Assembly: GCF_024029775.1 (NCBI RefSeq)
Contig: NZ_CP097122.1
Location: forward strand, 1,055,001-1,119,000
DNA: 64,000 nucleotides
From: Fructobacillus americanaquae
GTDB taxonomy: Bacteria > Bacillota > Bacilli > Lactobacillales > Lactobacillaceae
Direction: 5' to 3'
In this document: positions 8,963 through 17,398 of the stretch, one piece after another
Numbering within the stretch: position 1 is the stretch's first letter
Layout: every line of letters starts with the position of its first letter
The notes under the pieces: generated by a model
Database searches by the model: none
What the model was told of the DNA's origin: nothing
What the model saw: the letters and a program-made list of their open reading frames with translations, nothing else
Program-made: the position numbers and the translations under genes

Positions 8963-9580
8963 TTAGACAGCAAAGAATTGGTGGATGGCCTCAACCGTCT
9001 TGTCAGAACCAACGAAGTAGATAGTATCACCAGGCATGATATTGGCATAGGGGCCGGGAGACAAGGTGATTTCATCTTCGTGAAGAATGGCAATAATCGT
9101 CGCTCCGGTATTTTGCCAAATATTCAAAGACCCGATCGATTGGTTGAGCATCGGTGAATCGACTTCGGGAATAAATTCGTAAGGGGACATGGGATTATTC
9201 TTGCGCACACGTTGGGTTTGATCCAACAGGAGTGAAAAACCTTCCTCTAAATTAGCTAGGTCCTCTTTTTGCTTGGCGATTAAGCTTTTAATTTCGCTGT
9301 GAGTAGTTTGTAGATCGCGACTCTCTTTGGCTTGATTGAGAAATTCGTGGGCCTTTTCCCGGGAAAGGACTTCGACGCCAGAACCGTGAACAGGCTTGAC
9401 GATATCGAGATCGGCTAGCACGGAAATTGCCTTGCGGGCGGTTTCAGCGGAAACGCCAAAGGTTGCGGCCAAGGTTGACCGAGCATGGAGCTTTTCGCCA
9501 ACGAGAAATTGTTTATTAACGATGTGCTCAGCAATTTCCTGAGCGATTTGGTGATAACGGGGTTCTTTAACTTTCGGCAT
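8963..9580 (-). CDS. busR: c-di-AMP-responsive osmoregulator BusR
   Basis: A 205-residue GntR-type repressor. The N-terminal winged helix (about 5-75, with LHARSTLAATFGVSAETARKAI) is followed by a coiled-coil linker (about 80-115) and a C-terminal RCK_C/TrkA-C domain (about 125-205, ending GDTIYFVGSDKTVEAIHQFF). This wHTH-coil-RCK_C order is that of BusR of Lactococcus and Streptococcus, which binds c-di-AMP through RCK_C and represses the betaine transporter busA. It is transcribed divergently from busAA, across an intergenic region carrying two large palindromes. The identification rests on domain order and neighbourhood. The c-di-AMP response is family knowledge, not visible here. Confidence 0.9.
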   Translation of the reverse strand: MPKVKEPRYHQIAQEIAEHIVNKQFLVGEKLHARSTLAATFGVSAETARKAISVLADLDIVKPVHGSGVEVLSREKAHEFLNQAKESRDLQTTHSEIKSLIAKQKEDLANLEEGFSLLLDQTQRVRKNNPMSPYEFIPEVDSPMLNQSIGSLNIWQNTGATIIAILHEDEITLSPGPYANIMPGDTIYFVGSDKTVEAIHQFFAV

Positions 9581-9622
9581 AACCGGTGTCCTTTAAAAGA
9601 ATTAGTGAATAAATATTCTAAT

Positions 9623-9650
9623 TTGACAAAAGTGACCACTAGTGTATGAT
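9623..9650 (+). promoter_or_regulatory. busA promoter
   Basis: TTGACA at 9623-9628 and TATGAT at 9645-9650 are spaced by 16 bases. The left arm of the first BusR-type palindrome fills the spacer, so repressor and polymerase would exclude each other. Confidence 0.7.
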
Positions 9651-9698
9651 AATAGAGTGGTCACTATTGACCACCGCTTAAATCCACAACGGTGGTCA
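9631..9698. promoter_or_regulatory. Paired palindromic BusR operators
   Basis: Dyad 1 has arms AGTGACCACT (9631-9640) and AGTGGTCACT (9656-9665). Dyad 2 has arms TGACCACCG (9668-9676) and CGGTGGTCA (9690-9698). All four arms share the core GTGACCAC/GTGGTCAC. Two adjacent dyads suit a tetrameric BusR. The position over the busA promoter suggests repression of busA and possibly of busR itself. Confidence 0.7.
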
Positions 9699-9749
9699 CT
9701 TATTTAGTTTATTTTAAATGAGCAGGATAGTCAACTAATAGGAGGGTTT

Positions 9750-10940
9750 ATGCCAAAAGTTCAGATTAAGCATTTAACCAAAATCTTTGGAAAGCGTCAA
9801 AAGGCTGCTTTGAAGATGGTTGAAGAAAATAAATCTAAGAACGAAATCTTTGAAAAGACTGGCTCAACGGTTGGTGTTTACGACATTAACCTTGATGTCA
9901 ATGAGGGCGAAATCTTCGTCATCATGGGGTTGTCAGGTTCTGGAAAGTCGACGTTAATTCGTTTGCTCAATCGCCTGATTGAACCAACTAGTGGGGAAAT
10001 CTTTTTGGATGGGAAAAACATTACCCATTACAACAAGAAAGAGATGCTTGATATTCGACGGAAGAAAATGTCGATGGTCTTCCAGAATTTTGCCTTATTC
10101 CCACACCGGACCATTCTGGAAAATACAGAATTTGGTTTGGAAATCCAAGGTGTGCCAGCAGCGGAACGGCGCGAACGTGCCGAAAAGGCCTTGGAACATT
10201 CGAAACTTTTGTCATTTGAGGACCAATATCCTTCACAGCTTTCGGGAGGGATGCAACAGCGAGTTGGCTTGTCACGGGCATTAACGAATGACCCTGACAT
10301 TCTCTTGATGGATGAAGCCTTTTCTGCCTTGGATCCATTGGTTCGTCACGAAATGCAAGATGAGCTCTTAGACTTGCAGGCAACGGTGAAGAAAACCATT
10401 ATTTTTATTACCCACGATTTGAACGAGGCTTTGCGTTTGGGTGACCGAATTGCCATCATGAAGGATGGTCAGTTACAACAAATCGGTACTGGAGAAGAAA
10501 TTTTGACTAATCCAGCAAACGATTATGTTGAAAACTTCGTTGAAGATGTTGATCGTTCAAAGGTTTTGAATGCAGAATCCATCATGATTCCTGGCTTAAC
10601 AATCAACGCTGATACGGATGGACCAAACGTTGCCTTACACCGGATGTCAGAAGAAGAAGTTTCTGGCTTGGTTGCCGTCGATGGTAACCGAAAGTTTGTT
10701 GGGTACGTGACATCTGACGCGGCCGTGAATGCTCGTCGTGAAAAGTTGACTCTGCGTGACGTGATCACAGCAATGCCAACAGTAACGCCTGACACGGTTG
10801 TTTCAGACATTATGCCAATCATTTATGACGCCCACACGCCAGTGGCCGTCGTTGATGAAAATCAGAAGCTTCACGGTATTATCATTCGTGGTGCCGTGAT
10901 TGAAGCGTTAGCCCAAACGGAAGGAGACAATAATGATTAA
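9750..10940 (+). CDS. busAA: Glycine betaine ABC transporter ATPase with CBS domains
   Basis: The ATP-binding subunit of a BusA/OpuA-type osmoprotectant importer, 396 residues. Walker [10 protein letters not shown] (about 59-67), the Q-loop [10 protein letters not shown], the signature [15 protein letters not shown] and Walker [13 protein letters not shown] are intact. Residues of about 260-390 form two tandem CBS domains (ending [13 protein letters not shown]), the ionic-strength sensor of OpuA. AGGAGG lies 6 bases before the ATG. The 8-base overlap with the next gene indicates coupled translation. Expression is predicted to be repressed by the divergent BusR. Confidence 0.95.
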   Translation: MPKVQIKHLTKIFGKRQKAALKMVEENKSKNEIFEKTGSTVGVYDINLDVNEGEIFVIMGLSGSGKSTLIRLLNRLIEPTSGEIFLDGKNITHYNKKEMLDIRRKKMSMVFQNFALFPHRTILENTEFGLEIQGVPAAERRERAEKALEHSKLLSFEDQYPSQLSGGMQQRVGLSRALTNDPDILLMDEAFSALDPLVRHEMQDELLDLQATVKKTIIFITHDLNEALRLGDRIAIMKDGQLQQIGTGEEILTNPANDYVENFVEDVDRSKVLNAESIMIPGLTINADTDGPNVALHRMSEEEVSGLVAVDGNRKFVGYVTSDAAVNARREKLTLRDVITAMPTVTPDTVVSDIMPIIYDAHTPVAVVDENQKLHGIIIRGAVIEALAQTEGDNND

Positions 10941-12639
10941 TTTATTATCAGTTGCCAAACTCCCAATCGACTCCTGGGTAACCGATGGGGTTAACTGGTT
11001 AACAAAGAATCTGTCTGGATTTTTTACAGCGATTCAAAATAGTGGTTCCACTACGATGGATGGCATTACGAATTTCTTAACAGCGATTCCAATGCCAATC
11101 TTCATCATTGCCTTGGCATTGATTTCATGGCTGTTGACGCCTAAGAAGTATGGTCAACCACTCTTTATTTTGATTGGTTTGGCCTTGGTGGCTAACCAAG
11201 GATTATGGTCTGACTTGATGCAGACTTTGACACTGGTCTTGATGGCCTCGGTTGTCTCTTTGGTTATTGGAATCCCAATGGGGATTTGGACGGCTAAGTC
11301 GCCAAAGGCCTACATGGTGATTAAGCCGATCTTGGACTTTATGCAGACCATGCCTGCCTTTGTTTATTTGATTCCAGCCGTTGCCTTCTTTGGTATTGGT
11401 GTTGTGCCTGGGGCCTTTGCCTCTGTTATCTTCGCCCTGCCACCAGTTGTGAACTTCACTTATCTTGGGTTGCAACAGGTGCCAACTGATTTGGTTGAAG
11501 CCGCTGACTCATTTGGGGCAACGACTTGGCAAAAGTTGTTCAAGTTGGAATTACCAAATGCGAAGAACACGATTATTGCTGGTGCTAAGCAAACGATTAT
11601 GCTGGCTCTGTCAATGGTTGTGACGGCTTCTATGATTGGTGCACCAGGACTTGGTCGTGGTGTCTTGTCAGCTGTTCAACACGCCGACGTTGGTTCGGGA
11701 TTTGTTAATGGAATCGCCTTGGTGATTTTGGCTATTATCATTGATCGCTTTGTTCAGCGTCTGAACACAGAGCCCGTCTCTGCACCAAAGTGGCGTAAGT
11801 TGGCTACTTGGGCAATGTTGGCCGTGATTGCTATCGCCGGTATTGCTGGTAGCATCACTGCTCACCAAGCTTCAGGCAAGAAAGTCAATATTGGTTATGT
11901 TGAATGGGATTCTGAAGTGGCCTCAACGAATGTTTTGGCTGAAGCAATGCGTCAGCACGGCTATGATGTGACGATTACCCCACTTGATAACGCCGTGAAC
12001 TGGCAATCAGTTGCTAACAAGCAAACTGATGCTACGGTTTCAGCCTGGTTGCCAAATACTCACAAGGCTTTGTACGCTAAGTATAAGAATGATGTCGATT
12101 TGCTTGGTCCTAATTTGAAGGGGGTTAAGTTAGGTTTGGTTGTGCCAGATTATATGGATGTCAACTCAATTGCAGATTTGACCAACCAAGCAAACAAGAC
12201 CATTACGGGGATTGAACCTGGTGCCGGTGTGATGGCTGCCGCACAAAAGACGATTGATTCTTATGGTAACCTTTCTGGTTGGAATTTGCAGGCATCATCA
12301 TCTGGTGCAATGGTTTCAGCATTGGATAAGGCTTATAAGGCTAAGCAACCAATTGTCTTGACTGGTTGGTCACCACATTGGATGTTCAACAAGTACAAGT
12401 TGAAGTACCTGGCTGATCCAAAGGGAACAATGGGATCACAAGAAACAATTAATACTGTTGTTCGTAAAAACTTGAAGCAGACGAACCCTGATGTCTACAA
12501 GGTGATGAAGAACTTCCACTGGACACAAGATGACATGCAGACGGTTATGCTTGATATCCAAAACGGTAAAACGCCTACAAAGGCTGCCGACGATTGGATT
12601 AGTAAGCACAAGTCTCAAGTGAACGCTTGGTTTAAGTAA
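10933..12639 (+). CDS. busAB: Glycine betaine transporter permease-substrate-binding fusion
   Basis: A 568-residue fusion of the membrane permease (about 1-290, with six to eight hydrophobic segments and the EAA-like loop [20 protein letters not shown]) to an extracellular OpuAC-type binding domain (about 310-568, starting [14 protein letters not shown]). Aromatic residues typical of the betaine cage, such as those in [10 protein letters not shown], are present. The fusion is the known BusAB/OpuABC arrangement of lactic acid bacteria. With BusAA it imports glycine betaine under osmotic stress. Confidence 0.95.
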   Translation: MINLLSVAKLPIDSWVTDGVNWLTKNLSGFFTAIQNSGSTTMDGITNFLTAIPMPIFIIALALISWLLTPKKYGQPLFILIGLALVANQGLWSDLMQTLTLVLMASVVSLVIGIPMGIWTAKSPKAYMVIKPILDFMQTMPAFVYLIPAVAFFGIGVVPGAFASVIFALPPVVNFTYLGLQQVPTDLVEAADSFGATTWQKLFKLELPNAKNTIIAGAKQTIMLALSMVVTASMIGAPGLGRGVLSAVQHADVGSGFVNGIALVILAIIIDRFVQRLNTEPVSAPKWRKLATWAMLAVIAIAGIAGSITAHQASGKKVNIGYVEWDSEVASTNVLAEAMRQHGYDVTITPLDNAVNWQSVANKQTDATVSAWLPNTHKALYAKYKNDVDLLGPNLKGVKLGLVVPDYMDVNSIADLTNQANKTITGIEPGAGVMAAAQKTIDSYGNLSGWNLQASSSGAMVSALDKAYKAKQPIVLTGWSPHWMFNKYKLKYLADPKGTMGSQETINTVVRKNLKQTNPDVYKVMKNFHWTQDDMQTVMLDIQNGKTPTKAADDWISKHKSQVNAWFK

Positions 12640-12678
12640 CAATTTGAATCAGGTTCGCCACCGTTTTGATGGTTAATT

Positions 12679-12718
12679 AAAAGCGACCCAAGCAATTTGA
12701 TTGCTTGGGTCGCTTTTT
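12679..12718. terminator. Bidirectional terminator after busAB
   Basis: A perfect 17-base stem starts AAAAGCGACCC and has a 5-base loop (12696-12700). A T-run follows on the plus strand and the matching A-run gives T on the minus strand, so it can serve both busAB and the convergent ABC-2 permease. Confidence 0.88.
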
Positions 12719-12770
12719 GATTTGGGTTACTGTCGGTAAGCCTGGAAGAAGCTGGGGCTGATTTTACCGT

Positions 12771-13994
12771 TTAAGAGTGCTTGAGGGAAGCTAATAGTTG
12801 CTTCAAGATATTTTCATCTGAATAGGACAAAACGTTTTTAGCGTAAAGTTTTTGTCCATATTGAGCAAGCGCCACGAGAGCAATGAGCGAAATGGCCAAT
12901 GATAGAAGAGCCTGCCACCAGCTGGCATATTGGTTGGCAAGCAAGCTTGGCATTGTTGATTGGGCCATGAAGGGGATATAGGCAAAAATACGAACGAGAA
13001 TGTTATTGCCACCATTTGAAGCTGAAGCAAGACCAACAATATAGGGAATCATGGCCAGGGTCGTGACGGGGACCATGGCTTGAGAAACTTGTGAATTATC
13101 ATTGACTAATGAAGCTGCAATGGCTGCTAAAATCAGGTAAAGGCCAGTGGCAACGATGATGAAAATCAAAGAATAAATTAGAAAAGCTGGGGTCAAGGCA
13201 GTCAAGTAGGAAAGGGCCTGCTTGACCACTGCAATTTTTTGACCGAAAAGGTTGGTTCCTATTCCTAAGACCACGTAAGAAAGCAGTTGGGTAACCAGAA
13301 GACCAGTGATACCTAGCAGCTTACCGAAGTATTGTGCCCTAGAAGACGAGGCTGCTAATAGGGTTTCCATAATTCGTGACGATTTTTCATTGGCAATCTC
13401 ATTACCAATTAAGGATGCATAGGTCGAAACAATGACTAAGACGATAATCGTTATAGCAACTGAAACAGCTGCTTTTGCAGCCTGGTTATTGTCGGCGTTT
13501 TCTTGACTAGCGTGACTTTGCACAGTTGTTTTCAGGCTAAACGGTGTCATCAATGCTGCGGTTTGTTTGGGGGTTAGACCATAATTTTCAGCCTGATTCA
13601 TCAAAAAAATCTTGCTTAAGACCGCTTGTAATTGATCTTTATCAATTTTCGGCGCTTTTGGCTGCATCACTAATGTTCCTTGATCAGCATTGAGAGTAAG
13701 GATGCCGTCAATGCTTTGCTTTTGTAAAGCCGACTGTGCAGAGTGGTCATCGGTAATTGATGAGACCTTGATATTGAGCTTGCTAGCTGTTTGGCTGATG
13801 GCCTCACGACTATTGGCCTGTCCAATAACAGCAATTTTGGCTGGTTGGTCGTTTGAAAAGTAGCTAATTCCGTAGCCTAGAAGACCAGCAGCAGCAATTA
13901 AAAGGATAGGTGAGATAATTAACCACCAAAAAGATTTTTTCTTAAGGCGACTGAAGTAGGTGTGCTTGGCTACGAGAAAGGTTAGATTAGTCAT
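12771..13994 (-). CDS. ABC-2 type exporter permease (NatB-like)
   Basis: A 407-residue membrane subunit of an ABC-2 exporter. One N-terminal helix (about 23-45) is followed by a long outside domain (about 50-170) and five or six helices in the C-terminal half, including the family motif NEIANEKSSRIMETLLAA. This topology matches NatB and related permeases linked to sodium, antibiotic or unknown substrate export. It overlaps the ATPase gene by 8 bases and is translated from within it. The substrate cannot be told from sequence. Confidence 0.85.
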   Translation of the reverse strand: MTNLTFLVAKHTYFSRLKKKSFWWLIISPILLIAAAGLLGYGISYFSNDQPAKIAVIGQANSREAISQTASKLNIKVSSITDDHSAQSALQKQSIDGILTLNADQGTLVMQPKAPKIDKDQLQAVLSKIFLMNQAENYGLTPKQTAALMTPFSLKTTVQSHASQENADNNQAAKAAVSVAITIIVLVIVSTYASLIGNEIANEKSSRIMETLLAASSSRAQYFGKLLGITGLLVTQLLSYVVLGIGTNLFGQKIAVVKQALSYLTALTPAFLIYSLIFIIVATGLYLILAAIAASLVNDNSQVSQAMVPVTTLAMIPYIVGLASASNGGNNILVRIFAYIPFMAQSTMPSLLANQYASWWQALLSLAISLIALVALAQYGQKLYAKNVLSYSDENILKQLLASLKHS

Positions 13995-14883
13995 TGGTGC
14001 TGACCTCCGTTTTAAAGATTTCGGCTAGAGTGGGTGGCTGTTGTGAGAAGGCGGGGATGTACCCATTACTGGTCACCGCCTCGAAGATGGAATGTCCAAC
14101 CGCTTCAGAGTCTAGTGTCAGCAGAAAGCCACCATCTTTAGCTTCGACATGGTTGACGCCGGTCATTGCTAAATAGTCTGATTTTGTTAAATGAGGCGCT
14201 TCAACATAAAGACGGGTTCGGCCAAACGATTCACGAATTTCCTGAACAGGTCCTTGCAGGACGGTTCGACCCTTTTTAAGCATTAGGAGTTGGTCTGAAA
14301 TTTGGCTAACATTATCCATATTGTGCGATGAGAAGATAATCATTGTGCCACGATCTTTGAGACGCTGAATTTCGTCCATAAAAATGGCAGCATTGACAGG
14401 ATCTAAGCCAGAGAAGGGTTCATCGAGAATCACAAAGTCTGGCTCGAAAATCAGAGCCATAATCATTTGGATTTTCTGGGCGTTTCCTTTTGATAGAGAT
14501 TGGACTAAGTCCCCTGGTTTTCCAACGACTTGTAAGCGGTCTAGCCAGTCTTGGAGCGCTACTTTTGCCGCTTTTTTGTCCATACCATGTAATTGGGCAA
14601 GGTAGACGACCTGTTCTTCAATGGTCTGTTTTTGATAGAGCCCGCGTTCTTCGGGTAGAAAGCCAATTTTTCGACTTAAATTAGCATCGATTGGATGTTG
14701 ATCCCAGGCAATCGTACCTTCGTCAGCCTGGATAAAGTCTAAAATCATCCGAAAAGTGGTGGTTTTGCCGGCACCATTTTGACCAATCAAGCCGAGAACT
14801 TCACCTGGTTGAAGGGTGAAGGAAAGATTGGCAACGGCTTGGTGACTGCCGAATGCTTTTGATAAGTTGGAAATGGTAATCAT
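13987..14883 (-). CDS. ABC exporter ATPase (NatA-like)
   Basis: A 298-residue ATP-binding subunit. Walker A is GQNGAGKTT (about 34-42), the signature LSKGNAQKIQMI is a variant of LSGGQ typical of the NatA/DrrA group, and Walker B reads FVILDEPFSGLDPVNA. The switch His lies in FSSHNMDNV. The C-terminal 80 residues are the extra domain seen in NatA-like ATPases. A good AGGAGC precedes the ATG. Together with the downstream permease it should form a two-gene exporter operon. Confidence 0.88.
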   Translation of the reverse strand: MITISNLSKAFGSHQAVANLSFTLQPGEVLGLIGQNGAGKTTTFRMILDFIQADEGTIAWDQHPIDANLSRKIGFLPEERGLYQKQTIEEQVVYLAQLHGMDKKAAKVALQDWLDRLQVVGKPGDLVQSLSKGNAQKIQMIMALIFEPDFVILDEPFSGLDPVNAAIFMDEIQRLKDRGTMIIFSSHNMDNVSQISDQLLMLKKGRTVLQGPVQEIRESFGRTRLYVEAPHLTKSDYLAMTGVNHVEAKDGGFLLTLDSEAVGHSIFEAVTSNGYIPAFSQQPPTLAEIFKTEVSTND

Positions 14884-15230
14884 GGTCTGCTCCTGACATC
14901 TCTAATTTAATGGATGAATTGGGTTTAACTTAGGCTATTCAACAAACGTGGAATAGTTATTTAATACCAAAAATTGATCTTCATCACTTGTTCGAATATT
15001 CTCATTATCTCATAGTTTTTCTTTGGGTTCGACAGTAATTGAAGAGAGTTCGGTGTTGATGAAAACGGCTCTTGGGTTGGTGGGTCAGTGTAAATTGGTT
15101 GTTAGCTGGTGTCTTTGAGCCTGACAGTCACAAATTTGTGATACAGGCTCTGGTCAAAGGGGGTAACAAGGTAACAATAACGTTTGTTATACCAATAATT
15201 TGCTAATAGCAAACAATGCTAAAAAAATAA
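14884..15230. other. Non-coding stretch with inverted repeats
   Basis: No coding region is seen. It holds the presumed promoter region of the minus-strand ABC operon and several dyads. GAGCCTG (15117-15123) pairs with CAGGCTC (15144-15150) and encloses the perfect palindrome TCACAAATTTGTGA (15128-15141). ATAAC/GTTAT lies at 15177-15190 and TTTGCT/AGCAAA at 15199-15213. None has a T-run. Confidence 0.5.
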
Positions 15231-15259
15231 TTGACGGGTGGGCAATAATCTAGTAAACT
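15231..15259 (+). promoter_or_regulatory. tRNA-Glu promoter
   Basis: TTGACG at 15231-15236 and TAAACT at 15254-15259 with a 17-base spacer, 20 bases before the tRNA 5' end. Confidence 0.75.
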
Positions 15260-15279
15260 ATTTAAGTATTGTTGACTAT

Positions 15280-15352
15280 GGCCCCATGGTCAAGTGGTTA
15301 AGACGTCGCGTTCTCAGCGCGGAATCGAGGGTTCGACTCCCTCTGGGGCTAT
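15280..15352 (+). tRNA. tRNA-Glu (anticodon CUC)
   Basis: The acceptor GGCCCCA pairs with TGGGGCT (one G-U pair) and A15352 is the discriminator base. The D-stem is GTC/GAC. The anticodon stem TCGCG/CGCGG encloses the loop TTCTCAG, giving anticodon CTC. The T-stem is GAGGG/CCCTC around TTCGACT. No CCA is encoded. A CUC isoacceptor reads GAG only and would be accessory to the usual UUC tRNA-Glu. A decayed integrase gene lies just downstream, so the tRNA 3' end probably served as an attachment site. Confidence 0.93.
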
Positions 15353-15357
15353 TTTTG

Positions 15358-15395
15358 CCGATGCATTGCAAACAAGCAGTGCATCGGCTTTTTTG
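15358..15395 (+). terminator. tRNA-Glu terminator
   Basis: GCCGATGCATTGC pairs with GCAGTGCATCGGC (one G-U pair) around AAACAA and is followed by six T. Confidence 0.88.
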
Positions 15396-15426
15396 TTAGA
15401 AAAGGCTCTATATCAGTAGTTACATA

Positions 15427-15490
15427 AGATAAAAAAAGATAAAAAAAGATAAAAAACAAGTAAATAAATTTGCTAAAAATTTGCTAAATC
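15427..15490. repeat. Short direct repeats beside the tRNA
   Basis: AGATAAAAAA occurs three times in a row from about 15427. ATTTGCTAAA occurs twice at about 15468-15488. Such AT-rich repeats near an integrase end may be old arm-type sites, or simple drift in a decaying element. Confidence 0.4.
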
Positions 15491-15527
15491 ATGGCAAAAT
15501 TAGTCCTGTTTGCCCCAAATTTTCCCG

Positions 15528-15552
15528 AAAAAAATACCCCCCAAAGGGGGTA
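15528..15552 (-). terminator. Terminator of the integrase remnant
   Basis: On the minus strand TACCCCC pairs with GGGGGTA and is followed by TTTTTTT, directly after the integrase stop codon. Confidence 0.7.
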
Positions 15553-15570
15553 ATCGAAGTTATAAATTGT

Positions 15571-15750
15571 TCAAATAATCAATGGATTTATCTCTTCTTG
15601 AGTTTTTAGTTCATGAATCATGTGGGCATATAATTCTATCGTGATTGTCGTATTCTCGTGTTCTAAGCGCTCAGAAATATAATTGATAACAACACTTTTA
15701 GATAACAGCAAACTAACATGAGTGTAATGCCAGTTTTTTGCTATGGGTAG
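15571..15750 (-). pseudogene. Tyrosine recombinase (phage/ICE integrase), C-terminal remnant
   Basis: Translation of this 60-codon open stretch gives WHYTHVSLLLSKSV, then YISERLEHENTTITIELYAH. This matches the end of integrases (HGLRHTHASLLL... YISERLGHANVSTTLNTYAHL) through the second conserved His box and the catalytic Tyr region. The RH motif is degraded to HY and an in-frame stop lies immediately upstream. A plausible continuation (KKPIITLATHS) is in another frame near 15760. The rest of the gene is gone. It points toward the tRNA-Glu 3' end 220 bases away, as expected for an element once integrated there. Confidence 0.8.
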
Positions 15751-16409
15751 CTAACGTAATTATTGGTTTCTTCAAGCTACTACTTAATAAGTAATCAATG
15801 GTCCTTGGGTTGTATATGATTAAATATTAATTATTTTAAAATGTGATTGTTAGAGCGTGTATATTTAACTGGAAAAAAAGTAGAGGGAAGGTGATGGACT
15901 TATGCAACTATAAGTATATCAGTAAGATATTTTAGTAATGCTGTTGATGTAAGAAAAATGCCAATTAATGGTTTAGCTCCCGCACTAATTACTCTTTTCG
16001 ATGCTGTTCATGAAATTAAAAGATCGAAAATCCAAATGAAACGTTTCTATCTTGAGCTATTAAAGCAATTAAGAAAGATTATTTGATTGTTGATTTGGTG
16101 TTAGCAAACGGAAGTGATATTTATTAAAAGCAGTTAATCTACTTACTTTTAATAAATTAAATGTTGTACTTAATTTGGCATTGTATATTGGCATTTTTGA
16201 TGGTGTTCTATAAATATATTTTAAAAAAGTCGATTAAGTGATCTGAAAGAGTGAAAGGTGCCAAGTTAATCATGATCGAGCAGTAAGACTAAATCATACA
16301 AGAATTGGCTTATAAATAAACTCGAGATAACTCCTATTGCTGATTGTGCTTTAAGGGACCATGCTTTGGAATACTTGGGTAGGTAATTTAGCACAACATG
16401 TTGTAAACG
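15751..16409. other. Decayed non-coding stretch, remnant of an integrated element
   Basis: AT-rich sequence with many stops in all frames. Short protein-like islands are visible on the plus strand. One is an SD-led MDLCNYKYISKIF at about 15895, which stops and continues in another frame to about 16086 as SNAVDVRKMPINGLAPALIT and beyond. Another, ITPIADCALRDHALEYLGR, ends near 16384. I recognise neither. The palindrome ACAACATGTTGT is at 16393-16404. Together with the integrase fragment this looks like a degenerated mobile element. Confidence 0.5.
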
Positions 16410-16435
16410 AAAAGGGCTCCCATCGGAAGCCCTTT
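16410..16435 (-). terminator. Terminator of the 16439-17290 gene
   Basis: AAAGGGCT pairs with AGCCCTTT across a 9-base loop, directly after the stop codon on the minus strand. The T-run is short, so it is a moderate terminator. Confidence 0.6.
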
Positions 16436-16438
16436 GTC

Positions 16439-17290
16439 TCACTTTTTAAATTCTTTGGCTGCTTTTTTTAATGCGATTGGCACAATTAATTTTTGTAACC
16501 AATTTGGCTTCTTTGTCGATGCAAAATGAAGTCCATTGTTAAATTCAACCATTAAATGCCATTTATGTCCTTCTAAGATAGCATCCGGAGCTGACTGTGG
16601 CAGGAATACACCTAACTTGACATGTAAACCGTTCTGCTTTCCCTTGAATTGATGCATTCCGATAATCTTAGTATCTTGCATATTGTGGGCCAGGAGTGTT
16701 TTACCAAGCATAACCATGTCTGTATCAGCATCAGGGGTGATGGGTTTTGCCACACCTCGTCCAGGTACTAAGTGTAAGTAGGATGGATCTTTATACATAC
16801 CAAATGTTTCGACAATTGTTTGTGTGCCCCCCTTACCAGCTTCAAAGTAGTAATGCTCAGGGTGAATTTTTGATGGCAAGTACAAATTGTTTTCCTTGGC
16901 CAGACTTTGATTAAAGAGGATGAATTGAATTAGTGAAATATTATCTGTTTCCACTTCCACAATGGCTTGTTTCATTGGCTTTTGGCCATCGGCTTCTGCA
17001 GCAATGTCTTCCCACATTTTATCGGCGCGGAGCAATTCGTCTTTGTAATAATCGAGCATTCCTTGCTTTCCAACTGCCTCTTTACTTTGGGCAAGAAGTT
17101 CTTTAGCTTCTTCCAAGGGAAGTTCAATGGCTTCTTCTGCGCTATATTGCTTGCCATCCATTTGAAGAGGAATACCCTTTTCACCAAACTCGTTAAAGAC
17201 CTTTTCATAGCGGCTAAGTTCCATGTCATGAATTTGTTCTTGCGTAATCATTTCACCATCGATTTTAAATTGAATATTGAAATCTGCCAT
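16439..17290 (-). CDS. Unknown 283-residue protein under TetR control
   Basis: I do not recognise this family. The protein is soluble, with no signal peptide or membrane segment. Residues of about 1-110 are helical and acidic (ELPLEEAKELLAQSK). From about 110 the sequence becomes beta-rich, with LYLPSKIHPEHYYFEAGKGG, HLVPGRGVAKP and GHKWHLMVEFNNGLHF, and it ends in a basic helix (KKAAKEFKK). The many His and aromatic residues in the C-terminal half could suit a small-molecule-binding barrel, which is only a guess. GGAGG lies close to the ATG. It is divergent from a TetR regulator, and a perfect 16-base palindrome lies in its promoter, so it is probably induced by that regulator's ligand. Confidence 0.75.
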   Translation of the reverse strand: MADFNIQFKIDGEMITQEQIHDMELSRYEKVFNEFGEKGIPLQMDGKQYSAEEAIELPLEEAKELLAQSKEAVGKQGMLDYYKDELLRADKMWEDIAAEADGQKPMKQAIVEVETDNISLIQFILFNQSLAKENNLYLPSKIHPEHYYFEAGKGGTQTIVETFGMYKDPSYLHLVPGRGVAKPITPDADTDMVMLGKTLLAHNMQDTKIIGMHQFKGKQNGLHVKLGVFLPQSAPDAILEGHKWHLMVEFNNGLHFASTKKPNWLQKLIVPIALKKAAKEFKK

Positions 17291-17330
17291 TTATTTTCCT
17301 CCAACTGTCTCGTTTGTATCTTTTAGTTAT

Positions 17331-17346
17331 ACCAAGTATACTTGGT
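17331..17346. promoter_or_regulatory. Perfect TetR-type operator palindrome
   Basis: ACCAAGTATACTTGGT is a 16-base perfect palindrome between the divergent unknown gene and the TetR gene. On the minus strand it falls in the spacer just before TATAAC, the likely -10 of the unknown gene, so binding would block that promoter. Confidence 0.72.
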
Positions 17347-17398
17347 GTCAGAAAAAAGAAAATACTTTTTAAGTAAGTTGCACAATTGGAGATTATCT

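Noticed and set aside
15280-16450. attR copy of the tRNA-Glu 3' end
   Set aside because: No second copy of the T-stem/acceptor sequence was noticed in the window, so only a one-sided relic is claimed.
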